DNA of 48,482 nt from an uncultured Verrucomicrobiota bacterium (GTDB lineage: Bacteria > Verrucomicrobiota > Kiritimatiellia > Kiritimatiellales > Tichowtungiaceae). The stretch is taken from the NCBI GenBank assembly GCA_903826865.1, contig CAIKGD010000078.1, positions 1 to 48,482 of the forward strand, written 5' to 3'. Below are positions 1-7,716 of the stretch, piece by piece. Position 1 is the stretch's first letter, and each line of letters opens with the position of its first letter. Under the pieces are notes generated by a model that made no database searches, was not told where the DNA came from, and was given only the letters and a program-made list of their open reading frames with translations. Both the position numbers and the translations under genes were made by a program.

Positions 1-1164
1 GCGAAAAGCATCGGTATAGCCGTAGCAGCGGATACCATAGTCGTCCTTTGCCAGCGGTACCACATCCAGACAACGCCCTTCCGCCAGGGAGAGCGACCAA
101 TTATTTTCAGGCACTCCGGTGATGACATGGCGGCTGGCAAGTTTCCAGGTTCCGGGAACAAAGCTGTTCTCAATCCACAGCGATTCATTCGCCTCACTAC
201 GCCTTGCATCAAAAAAAGAGTTCAGAACAAACTGCCGGGGCTGTCCGGAGGTCGGCACCGCTCCGAGCCGAGTCTGATCCATGACTTTATTTTGAAGCTG
301 ATAGGAGGAATCCACAATATCCCGGCTGTTACCGAAATGATAAAATTCGCCGTTCTTTACAGGGACAACTGCGACGGTGAGAGAAGAAACATCTTCGTCA
401 AAAGCTTCAGGATGGGCGCCTAAATGCAAAGCCCATTGTCCGTATAAATCATACGTAGAGGGCAAACCCTGCTCAAACTGTTCCAGCTTCGCATCCCAGC
501 CGCATTTACGCATTAAGCAATTCACGGCCCGCTCACTCAAAAGCCACACGCCGACATCAACCAGAAAGAGATGATCACGTGAAAGCTCGCGGGTTTTGAT
601 CGCCGCCGGTTTCTGCAAAAATTTGATCAGACGGCATGGATTTTCGCGGTCACAGAACATTACACCGAAATGCTGAGCCATCTCCGGCGTAGTCCACATT
701 CCGAGCAGAACAACATCCGCATCAGGAATATCCTCCGCATCGCCGGCGAGCAAAACGTCGCCGCTGGCAATCAGGACAGCGCTTCGCTGAGATGCCGCAG
801 CCACTTCCCGCAGAAAAGGCTCCTGCATGTCCAGCAGGGTTTGATCAATGCGCTGCCCGAACTTCCAGCGCAAAGCCGGAACGGGCATCAACAACTTACC
901 GTTCGCCGCATAGGCCGGAAGCCTCCGGCTTTCTCCTCCGGAATGAATCAGCAGCTTCTGCGATTTGGACAACCACTGAGCGAACGAATTGCTGCCCGCG
1001 GCCTTCCAGCCCTGCTCAAGCAGATAGGCACTGCCCCCGCCCGACCCTAACGGCGTATCCGGCGGGTCAAAGGAAGCAAAGCAGCGTGAGTTCAGCTCCG
1101 GATCACAGACCGGCAAACTCCGGCACATATTCCGCGGAAGTGAAATTAAAAGTTCGGAAGACAT
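1..1164 (-). CDS. fkp: Bifunctional L-fucokinase / GDP-L-fucose pyrophosphorylase (N-terminal part, cut by window edge)
   Basis: The frame is open from an ATG at 1164 to base 1 (388 codons), so the C-terminus lies outside the window. Fkp-type enzymes phosphorylate L-fucose and then form GDP-fucose with GTP, a cytoplasmic salvage route. The visible part is the guanylyltransferase end: LGSGGGSAY at residues 39-47 (nucleotide loop) and IHSGGESRRLPAYA at 73-86, both of the kind seen in Bacteroides Fkp, with further Fkp-like sequence (VPGTWKLASRHVITGVPE) near base 150. Bacteroides Fkp is about 950 residues, so the GHMP kinase half should follow outside the window. It starts 5 bp after the gmd stop and is the last visible gene of the operon. 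The kinase domain is not seen, so a stand-alone pyrophosphorylase remains possible. Confidence 0.85.
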   Translation of the reverse strand, partial: MSSELLISLPRNMCRSLPVCDPELNSRCFASFDPPDTPLGSGGGSAYLLEQGWKAAGSNSFAQWLSKSQKLLIHSGGESRRLPAYAANGKLLMPVPALRWKFGQRIDQTLLDMQEPFLREVAAASQRSAVLIASGDVLLAGDAEDIPDADVVLLGMWTTPEMAQHFGVMFCDRENPCRLIKFLQKPAAIKTRELSRDHLFLVDVGVWLLSERAVNCLMRKCGWDAKLEQFEQGLPSTYDLYGQWALHLGAHPEAFDEDVSSLTVAVVPVKNGEFYHFGNSRDIVDSSYQLQNKVMDQTRLGAVPTSGQPRQFVLNSFFDARRSEANESLWIENSFVPGTWKLASRHVITGVPENNWSLSLAEGRCLDVVPLAKDDYGIRCYGYTDAFR

Positions 1165-1169
1165 CGTGT

Positions 1170-2222
1170 TCAGAATCCCTTCGAGTACGGTGCGCCGTCG
1201 AGGATTTTCAGATCGCCTTCGGTCATGATTCTGACCAGTTCCTCAAACTTGACTTTGGGTTCCCAGCCAAGTTTTTTCTTAGCCTTGGCAGGATTGCCGA
1301 GCAACTGTTCGACTTCAGCAGGCCGGTAGTAGCGCTCGTCCATGCGAACAACGATCTCGCCGGTCGCTTCGTTCTTGCCAACCTCTTTGACGCCATCGCC
1401 TGCCCACACGACCCGGATGCCGGTGTGCCCGAATGATTTTTCGATAAATTCGCGAACGGTGTGCATTTCGCCGGTCGCCACAACGTAATCATCGGGCGTT
1501 TTCTGCTGAAGCATCATCCACATCATTTCGACGTAATCGGGCGCATAGCCCCAGTCGCGCAAGGCGTTGATGTTCCCCATATACAGGCATTGCTGCAACC
1601 CGCGGGAAATGCGCGCCGCCGCCATGGTGATCTTACGCGTTACAAAGGTTTCGCCGCGCCGGGGCGATTCGTGATTAAACAGAATCCCGTTGCTGGCGTG
1701 CAGACCGTAGGCTTCCCGGTAGTTTTTGACGATCCAGAAGCCGTAAAGCTTCGCCACGCCGTAAGGCGACCGGGGATAAAACGGCGTCGTCTCCGTCTGC
1801 GGCACTTCCTGCACCTTGCCGTACAGTTCCGACGTCGAGGCCTGATAGAAGCGGGCCGGCACGCCGGTTTCACGAATGGCATCCAGCAGACGAAGCGTTC
1901 CGATCCCGTCGGTTTCAGCCGTGTATTCCGGCACCTCGAACGAGACCTGAACATGCGACTGCGCGGCCAGATTATAAATTTCAGCAGGCTGAATTTTTTC
2001 AATCAGCCGGTTGAGATTGCTGGAGTCGGTCAGGTCGCCGTAATGCAGAAACATTTTAACGCCGGTTTCGTGGCGGTCTTTGTAGAGATGATCTATCCGG
2101 CCTGTATTGAATGAGCTGGAGCGGCGAATGATCCCGTGTACTTCATAGCCTTTATCAAGCAGAAGTTCAGCAAGATAGGATCCGTCCTGTCCGGTGATCC
2201 CGGTAATAAGTGCTTTTTTCAT
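1170..2222 (-). CDS. gmd: GDP-mannose 4,6-dehydratase
   Basis: This cytoplasmic short-chain dehydrogenase converts GDP-D-mannose to GDP-4-dehydro-6-deoxy-D-mannose, the entry to GDP-L-fucose, GDP-rhamnose and perosamine. The N-terminal Rossmann loop [12 protein letters not shown] sits at about residues 8-19. The catalytic set is visible as STSELYG and YGVAK (YxxxK), and [14 protein letters not shown] is a GMD signature. At 350 residues it has normal length. I chose the ATG at 2222 because an AAGGAT Shine-Dalgarno lies just before it. The earlier in-frame ATG at 2228 overlaps that site and would add only two residues. It lies between the epimerase and fkp in one operon. No GDP-fucose synthase is visible, so the final product is not fixed by the sequence. 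Confidence 0.95.
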   Translation of the reverse strand: MKKALITGITGQDGSYLAELLLDKGYEVHGIIRRSSSFNTGRIDHLYKDRHETGVKMFLHYGDLTDSSNLNRLIEKIQPAEIYNLAAQSHVQVSFEVPEYTAETDGIGTLRLLDAIRETGVPARFYQASTSELYGKVQEVPQTETTPFYPRSPYGVAKLYGFWIVKNYREAYGLHASNGILFNHESPRRGETFVTRKITMAAARISRGLQQCLYMGNINALRDWGYAPDYVEMMWMMLQQKTPDDYVVATGEMHTVREFIEKSFGHTGIRVVWAGDGVKEVGKNEATGEIVVRMDERYYRPAEVEQLLGNPAKAKKKLGWEPKVKFEELVRIMTEGDLKILDGAPYSKGF

Positions 2223-2276
2223 AAGCATCCTTCGTTCAGCTAATCATTCAACATGGGTGATACGGCGACGGCCGTG

Positions 2277-3236
2277 TCAGATGCGATGATATTCTTTGTA
2301 CCACTTCACAAATTTCGGAATGCCTTCTGCAATCGGCGTGTGCGGCGTATAGCCCAGTTTTTTATGCGCCTTGGAAATGTCGGCGTACGTGGCGGGTACG
2401 TCGCCCGGCTGCATCGGCAGCATTTCCATCTTCGGTTCAACGCCCAGTGTTTTGGCAATCAGCCGGATCATATCCATCAGATTTTCCGGATTATTGTTTC
2501 CGAGATTGAAAATCTCATAGGGATCAAGCCCCGCCGTGAAGAGCGAGGCTTTGATTCCGGCAATAATGTTGTCCACATAGGTAAAATCGCGCTTCATATC
2601 GCCGTGGTTGAAGACCTGAATCGGCTCGCCGGCCAGCATGGCTTTGGTGAACATCCACATCGCCATATCCGGACGGCCCCATGGCCCGTACACGGTAAAA
2701 AAGCGCAACCCGACCGTCTGCAAGCCATACAAATGCGAGTAGGTGTGACTCATCAGTTCATCCGCCTTTTTGGTGGCGGCGTAAAGACTGATCGGATTAT
2801 CCACCGGATCGGATTCACTGAACGGAACTTTCTTATTCCCGCCATACACACTGGAGCTGGAGGCATAGACCAACCGACTGATTTTTGCGTGACGGCAGAC
2901 TTCCAGAATATTCAAATGGCCTTCGAGATTGGCCTTCTGATAGGCAAACGGGTGGGTCAGTGAATAGCGCACGCCAGCTTGTGCCGCCAGATGGCACACC
3001 AGCTGCGGTTGGTGGAGTTTAACGGCATCCGTCAGCAGTTCATAGTCGGTCAAATCACCGCGAATGCCGGTGTAGCCTTTGCGACCCTCCAGCCGCGCAT
3101 GACGGTCCAGCTTGAGTTGCACGTTGTAATAATCATTAAAGTTATCCAGACCAACCACCTCGTGTCCGTCATCCAGCAGTGAATGCGCCAGCTGAGAGCC
3201 GATAAAACCCGCCGTCCCTGTTACAAATATTTTCAT
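2277..3236 (-). CDS. NAD-dependent sugar epimerase, UDP-glucuronate 4-epimerase-like
   Basis: This 319-residue extended short-chain dehydrogenase has TGTAGFIGSQLA at residues 6-17 (NAD loop), YASSSSVYG and the YAATKK catalytic tyrosine/lysine motif. The stretch LDNFNDYYNVQLKLDR after the second strand and a C-terminus ending in KFVKWYKEYH are typical of the UDP-glucuronate 4-epimerase group, which makes UDP-galacturonate for capsule or LPS. Substrate assignment is by family resemblance; UDP-glucose or UDP-GlcNAc epimerase activity cannot be excluded. It follows a 182-bp leader after the antiterminator gene and precedes gmd by 54 bp, consistent with one nucleotide-sugar operon. Confidence 0.85.
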   Translation of the reverse strand: MKIFVTGTAGFIGSQLAHSLLDDGHEVVGLDNFNDYYNVQLKLDRHARLEGRKGYTGIRGDLTDYELLTDAVKLHQPQLVCHLAAQAGVRYSLTHPFAYQKANLEGHLNILEVCRHAKISRLVYASSSSVYGGNKKVPFSESDPVDNPISLYAATKKADELMSHTYSHLYGLQTVGLRFFTVYGPWGRPDMAMWMFTKAMLAGEPIQVFNHGDMKRDFTYVDNIIAGIKASLFTAGLDPYEIFNLGNNNPENLMDMIRLIAKTLGVEPKMEMLPMQPGDVPATYADISKAHKKLGYTPHTPIAEGIPKFVKWYKEYHRI

Positions 3237-3298
3237 AATTGATTCCTTAAACCAGCCTTGCGGTTCCGTTTAAACCGTTTCCGATCTTCTCCTCCGGC

Positions 3299-3345
3299 CT
3301 CCGAGTCCCGCCCGCTTTGCGGGCGGGCTACCGCCCGCGGTCGCT
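3299..3345 (-). promoter_or_regulatory. Leader with ops-like 9-mer and competing GC hairpins
   Basis: Between the rfaH-like stop and the epimerase start, the minus strand reads GGCGGTAGC at 3335-3327. This equals the first nine bases of the E. coli ops pause element (GGCGGTAGCGTG) recognised by RfaH; the next three bases match only partly. It lies in a hairpin, GCGGGC-GGTA-GCCCGC (3323-3338). That hairpin shares bases with a second perfect one, CCCGCCCGC-TTT-GCGGGCGGG on the plus strand (3307-3327), so only one can form. A recruitment or attenuation role is inferred from its position. The same sequence could instead be one of the GC-rich dispersed repeats of this genome. Confidence 0.45.
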
Positions 3346-3390
3346 CGGGAATTTCCGCCCGAAACCTTCCTTTTCGCCTTTTTCTGTCCG

Positions 3391-3410
3391 TTTCGCAGTC
3401 AATTGCGAAA
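3391..3410 (-). terminator. Hairpin just after the rfaH-like gene
   Basis: TTTCGCA (3391-3397) and TGCGAAA (3404-3410) form a 7-bp stem with a 6-nt loop, 9 bp beyond the stop codon of the antiterminator gene. There is no uridine run on the minus strand after it, so it is at most a weak or pause-type terminator. Its place directly before the ops-like leader makes partial readthrough plausible. Confidence 0.35.
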
Positions 3411-3418
3411 TTTCTATT

Positions 3419-3946
3419 TCACGCAGCGGGCTCCAACGTTTTAATCGGCACTTCCGCTTCCACAGCTGTTCCCATCAGTTCCATCAAAATTTTAACCCGC
3501 TCTCCGCCCGGCAGCACCTGCGTCACTACAGCGCGCAATCCCTGCATTGCCCCTTCAGTCATCACAGCCTGATCCCCCGCCTTCAGGACGGGATCTTTAA
3601 TTACAATAACGCTGTCCGCCTCACGGCGCAGTGCATCCACCACAAAATCAGGGACTTGCGCGCACACACCGGCAAAACGAACCAGGCCGCGCACGCCGGT
3701 CGCCGAGGAAACTGCTCGGAACATCGTCAGCATATCAAATCGGACAAAGAGATAGCCGGGAAACAGTGCCTCTTCAAACCAGACCTTTCCGCGCTTTGTA
3801 TTGCGCCGGAAGCGGATGCGCGGACAGAACACCTCGACACCTTCCAACCGTTCAAGTTGACCGGCAGCAATATGCTCGCGTTTAGGCTGCGTCCTGACGC
3901 ACCGCCACGCGGACCGGGATAAAGATGAAGAGCCTTGTTCCATCAC
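3419..3946 (-). CDS. NusG-family transcription antiterminator (RfaH/UpxY-like)
   Basis: This 175-residue protein has the NusG N-terminal fold: WRCVRTQPKREHIA near residue 14, VFCPRIRFRR, then FPGYLFVRFD near residue 62. A shorter KOW-like C-terminal part holds GDQAVMTEGAMQGLRAVV. Specialised NusG paralogues of this type travel with elongating RNA polymerase and suppress termination in long polysaccharide operons. Bacteroides UpxY and enterobacterial RfaH are examples. It starts 1 bp after the stop of the GbsR-like gene, suggesting translational coupling, and lies just ahead of nucleotide-sugar genes, the classic position for such a factor. Being specialised rather than housekeeping NusG is supported by this context and by the absence of secE, rplK or rplA nearby. 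Confidence 0.85.
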   Translation of the reverse strand: MMEQGSSSLSRSAWRCVRTQPKREHIAAGQLERLEGVEVFCPRIRFRRNTKRGKVWFEEALFPGYLFVRFDMLTMFRAVSSATGVRGLVRFAGVCAQVPDFVVDALRREADSVIVIKDPVLKAGDQAVMTEGAMQGLRAVVTQVLPGGERVKILMELMGTAVEAEVPIKTLEPAA

Positions 3947-3947
3947 A

Positions 3948-4430
3948 TCATTCTGGTTTTATGAAATTCAACGCAAAAGGCAGAAGCGCATTGGCGCGCT
4001 TCTGCCATCCCTGCAACCGTTCCATCCGTTCGGCAATAAATTCCTTCCGGTCCGGAGTTTCTTCAATTAAAAGGCTTTCGATCCGCATCATTCGCTCTTT
4101 ACCATTATTCAAATGCGGGCGAATCTGTTCGTTCACAAAACCTGCCACAATCTTACGCAGTTCAGCCTCCGCCGTAAAGAAATCCCTCCGGTCCCCCGCC
4201 ACATAAACCGGATTGACCGCCCCGAACGAGCGAAGAATTTTAAGTCCCTGACTGGTAGAACCTTTGCTGATTTTTAATTTGCGCATCAGGTCATCAATGC
4301 ACATCGGTTCCGGGGAAATAAACAGAACGCCATAGAGCTCTCCGACTGAGCGCGGCAGGCTCAGCAATCCGGCGATACGCACGAAAATATTTACGACCTC
4401 TTTTTCGAGTTCCGAAAGCGCCGCGGCCAT
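3948..4430 (-). CDS. GbsR/MarR-family winged-helix transcriptional regulator
   Basis: This 160-residue regulator begins LSELEKEVVNIFVRIAGLLSLPRS and has the helix-turn-helix segment MCIDDLMRKLKISKGSTSQG followed by LKILRSFGAVNPVYV. That arrangement is typical of the GbsR branch of MarR-like regulators. I chose the ATG at 4430 because GGGGGA sits six bases ahead of it. An upstream ATG at 4463 would add 11 residues but lies inside a palindrome and lacks a Shine-Dalgarno. It heads the polysaccharide operon and overlaps nothing. Two inverted repeats in its promoter region suggest autoregulation. The ligand is unknown. Confidence 0.8.
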   Translation of the reverse strand: MAAALSELEKEVVNIFVRIAGLLSLPRSVGELYGVLFISPEPMCIDDLMRKLKISKGSTSQGLKILRSFGAVNPVYVAGDRRDFFTAEAELRKIVAGFVNEQIRPHLNNGKERMMRIESLLIEETPDRKEFIAERMERLQGWQKRANALLPFALNFIKPE

Positions 4431-4457
4431 GACTGTCCCCCTTCGATGGTTCAGATT

Positions 4458-4508
4458 GTTCATAAAATAATGAACGATCTGGTTTTTACAAGCTAAATCC
4501 TTGTAAAA
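4458..4508. promoter_or_regulatory. Two inverted repeats upstream of the GbsR-like gene (candidate operators)
   Basis: TTTTACAAG (4484-4492) and CTTGTAAAA (4500-4508) are perfect 9-bp arms around a 7-nt spacer. GTTCAT (4458-4463) and ATGAAC (4470-4475) are 6-bp arms around 6 nt. On the minus strand a possible promoter, TTGTAA-16 nt-TATTTT, overlaps both. Symmetric sites at a regulator's own promoter are what a dimeric GbsR/MarR protein would bind. The assignment is inference from position and symmetry. Confidence 0.5.
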
Positions 4509-4533
4509 TAACTATTTTAGAACAGTTTGGCGG

Positions 4534-4606
4534 TTCCAAACATCGGAAGAGTTACGCCGGTTTTACGAATGCAGTTTTCAACGATTGGAAACCGGCAACA
4601 CCGGTT
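4534..4606. repeat. Composite palindromic repeat (TTCCAA-N3-TTGGAA type plus CCGG hairpin)
   Basis: This stretch holds a near-palindrome of the TTCCAA-N3-TTGGAA type (4534-4548, one mismatch) and a second degenerate copy (4576-4590). The latter runs directly into AACCGG-CAACA-CCGGTT (4590-4606), a 6-bp hairpin. The right part aligns with 11353-11376. On the minus strand the hairpin follows the XRE gene by about 30 bp and might end its transcript, though no uridine run follows. Confidence 0.55.
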
Positions 4607-4634
4607 GCATTTCCCCAGTGCATAAATCGACGCC

Positions 4635-5081
4635 CTATTTCCTGCCCGCAGTTCCAAGGTCGCGAACACCCATCCCTTTGATCTGTTGCAGGCGGGCAAA
4701 AACTTCTTTCCGGCGGATGCCGAGCTTCCCGCTACTCTTCTGCGCTTCCCAGTTACAGACCGTCGGCAGGCTCACACCAGCCAGTTTGGCAAAGGCTTTC
4801 TGCGACAGATGCAGCCGTTTCCGCATGGCACGAATCCCCGCTGAAGTGATCCAGTTGCGTGAGGTTTCTACCGGAGTCTCTTCCTGCACGGATCCCGCTT
4901 TGGCAATGGTTTTGACGAGTTGCTTTTTTTCTTTCTCCAGCAGCTCAATCCGCCGGCGCAGTTCAGCGATATATTTGCGCTGACTGGCGTTAACCGACTT
5001 GACCGGTTTCAGCGCCGCACTGATTTCGCTGCGTGCAATCCGGGAGATTTCCTCTTTCAATACCTTCATCACATTAGCCAT
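4635..5081 (-). CDS. Coiled-coil plus XRE-type helix-turn-helix protein
   Basis: This protein has 148 residues. Residues about 1-60 are a charged helical region with a probable coiled coil (YIAELRRRIELLEKEKKQLV). Residues about 80-115 form a helix-turn-helix of the Xre/Cro type (MRKRLHLSQKAFAKLAGVS, then LPTVCNWEAQ). The C-terminus is basic. AGGAG ten bases ahead of the ATG supports the start. It starts 33 bp after yidC and is probably cotranscribed with the rpmH-yidC genes, in the place where many bacteria have jag/khpB. The role is unknown: a DNA-binding regulator or a nucleoid-type protein is possible, and no toxin partner is visible. Confidence 0.75.
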   Translation of the reverse strand: MANVMKVLKEEISRIARSEISAALKPVKSVNASQRKYIAELRRRIELLEKEKKQLVKTIAKAGSVQEETPVETSRNWITSAGIRAMRKRLHLSQKAFAKLAGVSLPTVCNWEAQKSSGKLGIRRKEVFARLQQIKGMGVRDLGTAGRK

Positions 5082-5114
5082 GATCTTCTCCTGTATTCAG
5101 CATTTACAGGCGTA

Positions 5115-6827
5115 TCAAGCCGGTTTCTGCTTTTTGATCAACATCTGGATGATCATAATTAAATTGCTGGTTGTCCAGTAAAGAACAAGGCCGGACGGCA
5201 TGGTGTAGAAGAAGAAAAGCATCATGATCGGCATCATGATCGCCATCATTTTCTGCTGCTGGGGATCGCCCGCGCTGGGAGTGAGCTTCTGCTGCCACAC
5301 CATCGTGGCAGCCATCAGAATCGGCAGAATGTTGAGCGAACCAACCACTGGGATCATGCCGGCAAAAAGGTTTTCCGGTTCGGAAAGGTCTCTGATCCAG
5401 AGGAATCTGGAAAACCGCAGTTCAATAGCGCTGCGCAGTACAACAAAGAGCGCAATGAAAACAGGAATCTGAACAAGCATCGGCAGGCATCCGCCCATGG
5501 GATTGACCTTATTCTCTTTGTAGAACGCCATGGTTTCCTGCTGCATGCGCTGCGGATTATCTTTGAATTTTTCACGGATTTCTTTGAGCTGCGGCTGAAG
5601 CGCCTGCATTTTCCGCATACTCTCGGTGCCTTTATGGGTAATCGGCCAGAAGATGATGCGGACGATGATGGTGAGCAGCATGATGGCGACGCCGTAGTTG
5701 CGCACGACCTTGTAGAGCGCCTTTAGGCCCCAGAGCAAACCGGTTTGGATCGGGTACATGACCGGATTCATGAATTTCCAGAAGCCGGTGCTCTTGAATT
5801 CCATCACCTCAACCTGTTCCATACCCTGCGTTTTGAGGAAGGAATAATCTTTCGGTCCAATATAGCAGCGGGTCTTGCGGGTGAAGGGTTCGCTGCCGGC
5901 AATCGGCTGGGAATTAAATTGCAGTGCGGCCGAAACTTCGACCGGTACTGATTTTTTGCCTTCACCTTCGCAGCGGACGGAAAGATCAAAGGCGTCCGCA
6001 GCGCTTCCGGGTGTGAGTATCTGCACAAAAAATTTATTTTTGGCAGCCACCCAGTCTGCGGGGCGGGGCGGAATCATCTCAGGTGTTGTGGTGAACTGCG
6101 CCGCCCCTTCGGGCGCCAGCTTTAACAGTTTGTAAAGATCCTTGCCCCAGTGATGAACGCCGTCGGCGGGCGCAAAGGAATCGATACCAAGCGTAATCAC
6201 ACCCTTCATCGCCGTCGACCCTTTGGCTTCCGCCATCGGACCAGTCGGCAGCCGCAAACCGGGCAGATCCCACGGAACGGTGCCGCGATTGACAAAGGAG
6301 TCTTCGACCGTCAGCAGATATTCACCTTCGAGTTTGAGGGTTCTCTCGAAAAAATGCCCGTCGCCAAGCGCCGCCGTATAACGCAGTCCGTCAGCGGTTT
6401 TTTCAAGTGTCCCGGCAGGCACCGGTATACCAGCATAGCGCAACGCGGGAGCGGCAGCAAAATCAAGAACAGCCGGGCCGCTGTCCTTGCTGTTGGTTTC
6501 GGGATAATTTTTAAGGACCGCGGAAACCACCGCGCCGCCGTAGGAAGAGATCGACAGTTCAATGCCGTCATTGGAAAGTGTCATCTGCTGCTCGGGAACG
6601 GAGGGTTTTTCTACTTCCGGTTTTTTTACTGCAACAGCTTCTGCAATAACGGCCGCCTTTTCGACCGGAGCTGAAACCGCCGGCTTCTCAGCGGCGGCCG
6701 GAGCGACCTGACTTACGGGTTGCACGGGCCTCGGGAAAAACTTCTTTTCCAGCGCCGGATAGAAGTTCATCCAGACAAACATCAGCGCCACAATAATTCC
6801 TACAATAATAAAATCACTTTTCTTCAT
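5115..6827 (-). CDS. yidC: Membrane protein insertase YidC (Oxa1 family)
   Basis: YidC inserts and folds inner-membrane proteins, alone or with SecYEG. At 570 residues it is a full diderm-type protein: a first membrane helix at about residues 5-24, a low-complexity Ala/Val/Pro/Glu linker to about 80, a periplasmic beta-sandwich to about 340, then the conserved core. In the core, YGVAIMLLTIIVRIIFWP carries the groove arginine, and KENKVNPMGGCLPMLVQIP precedes the remaining helices. It ends in a basic tail (IKKQKPA). The stop of yidD lies 4 bp upstream of its start, within the usual rpmH-rnpA-yidD-yidC order. Confidence 0.97.
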   Translation of the reverse strand: MKKSDFIIVGIIVALMFVWMNFYPALEKKFFPRPVQPVSQVAPAAAEKPAVSAPVEKAAVIAEAVAVKKPEVEKPSVPEQQMTLSNDGIELSISSYGGAVVSAVLKNYPETNSKDSGPAVLDFAAAPALRYAGIPVPAGTLEKTADGLRYTAALGDGHFFERTLKLEGEYLLTVEDSFVNRGTVPWDLPGLRLPTGPMAEAKGSTAMKGVITLGIDSFAPADGVHHWGKDLYKLLKLAPEGAAQFTTTPEMIPPRPADWVAAKNKFFVQILTPGSAADAFDLSVRCEGEGKKSVPVEVSAALQFNSQPIAGSEPFTRKTRCYIGPKDYSFLKTQGMEQVEVMEFKSTGFWKFMNPVMYPIQTGLLWGLKALYKVVRNYGVAIMLLTIIVRIIFWPITHKGTESMRKMQALQPQLKEIREKFKDNPQRMQQETMAFYKENKVNPMGGCLPMLVQIPVFIALFVVLRSAIELRFSRFLWIRDLSEPENLFAGMIPVVGSLNILPILMAATMVWQQKLTPSAGDPQQQKMMAIMMPIMMLFFFYTMPSGLVLYWTTSNLIMIIQMLIKKQKPA

Positions 6828-6831
6828 AGTC

Positions 6832-7071
6832 TCACTTCTCTTTTTTGCGGTCCGGTACAGGATCGTAACCGCCGGGGTTCCACGGATGGCACCGGCAGAT
6901 TCGCCGGAAACTCAGCCAAAGGCCGTAAACTATGCCATGCTTCTGTATCGCTTCAATCGTATAATCAGAACAACAGGGATAAAACCGGCAGCTCGCCGGC
7001 GTCACGCGCGAGACGGTACGCTGATAAATCCGCACCAATCCTATCAATAAACACTTCATGAAACGCTTCAT
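6832..7071 (-). CDS. yidD: Membrane protein insertion efficiency factor YidD
   Basis: This 79-residue protein has the YidD core with TPASCRFYPCCSDYTIEAIQ and RCHPWNPGGYDPVP, an amphipathic basic N-terminus and the conserved cysteines. YidD sits at the inner face of the membrane and assists YidC-dependent insertion. Placement between rnpA and yidC is the standard arrangement. Two in-frame ATGs (7071 and 7059) are possible and neither has a strong Shine-Dalgarno; I kept the longer form. Confidence 0.93.
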   Translation of the reverse strand: MKRFMKCLLIGLVRIYQRTVSRVTPASCRFYPCCSDYTIEAIQKHGIVYGLWLSFRRICRCHPWNPGGYDPVPDRKKEK

Positions 7072-7117
7072 GGTCTGACTATCGCATTCAAAAGCCTGCG
7101 GTCTACATGCCGCGGCC

Positions 7118-7504
7118 TTATTTTATAAGCCCCGCTTTCTCTGCCAGCCGCTGAAATTCGTGTTCCACCTCCGCATAAGATGCGGAAAGCAGATTGCGGC
7201 GGGCAATGATAACGAGATCAAACGGTCCCGAAAGCTCCGCACGATGCTGGCGGAAAATTTCGCGCAGGCGGCGGCGGGCCAGATTGCGGTCAACTGCGCG
7301 GTTGCTGACTTTTTTACTCGTCACTACGCCCAGTCTCAGGGCGGCATCCGCACCGGCGCGGAGCCATAGCACCATATACCGCCCGACAAAGTTCTTTTTC
7401 TGTGCAAAAGCCTCCCCGAACAGGGAGGCTTTGATCAGGCGCTGTTTTTTAGAAAGCGTTTTTGAGTGCACCGGGCTGTCCTCCGGTGAGCGCATCTTAT
7501 GCAT
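7118..7504 (-). CDS. rnpA: Ribonuclease P protein component
   Basis: This is the protein subunit of RNase P, which trims 5' leaders of tRNAs. The RNR motif is clear in [17 protein letters not shown], preceded by [16 protein letters not shown], and the N-terminal SKKQRLIKA and GRYMVLWL strands are typical. Its start overlaps the 3' end of rpmH: possible starts are GTG 7507, ATG 7504 and ATG 7495, all within or next to the rpmH stop at 7497. I chose ATG 7504; the exact start is uncertain by a few residues. The length of 128 residues is normal. Confidence 0.95.
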   Translation of the reverse strand: MHKMRSPEDSPVHSKTLSKKQRLIKASLFGEAFAQKKNFVGRYMVLWLRAGADAALRLGVVTSKKVSNRAVDRNLARRRLREIFRQHRAELSGPFDLVIIARRNLLSASYAEVEHEFQRLAEKAGLIK

Positions 7505-7640
7505 CACAAACGGTCAGACGTTTGCGGCCTTTGCGGCGGCGGTTGGCAAGGACTTTACGTCCGTCGGCCGTTTCCATACGGCTGCGAAAACCATGTTTGC
7601 GCGCACGTTTAATTTTCGAAGGATGCCATGTACGTTTCAT
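7497..7640 (-). CDS. rpmH: 50S ribosomal protein L34
   Basis: This gene is too short for most ORF filters. It reads [20 protein letters not shown] and continues through [23 protein letters not shown] to a TAA at 7497, 47 residues in all. The family consensus (KRTFQPS.....HGFR.RM.T..GR.VL..RR.KGR) is matched throughout. GGAG eight bases before the ATG is its ribosome site. The last codons overlap the rnpA start. The minus-strand spacer upstream (7641-7716) holds TTGACA at 7704-7699, but I see no good -10 at the proper distance. Confidence 0.97.
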   Translation of the reverse strand: MKRTWHPSKIKRARKHGFRSRMETADGRKVLANRRRKGRKRLTVCDA

Positions 7641-7716
7641 TGTTCAATCTCCACTAAAATTCAAAAAGAGCGCAAACCCTGCCAAGTTCACCCGATGCTG
7701 TCAACCCCTTTACCGG

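Noticed and set aside
127-1050. Plus-strand open frames at the left edge
   Set aside because: They are shadows of the truncated fkp gene, whose minus frame is open from 1164 to 1 with family motifs.
7641-7716. Possible replication origin next to rpmH
   Set aside because: No DnaA boxes, no AT-rich repeats and no dnaA or dnaN nearby.
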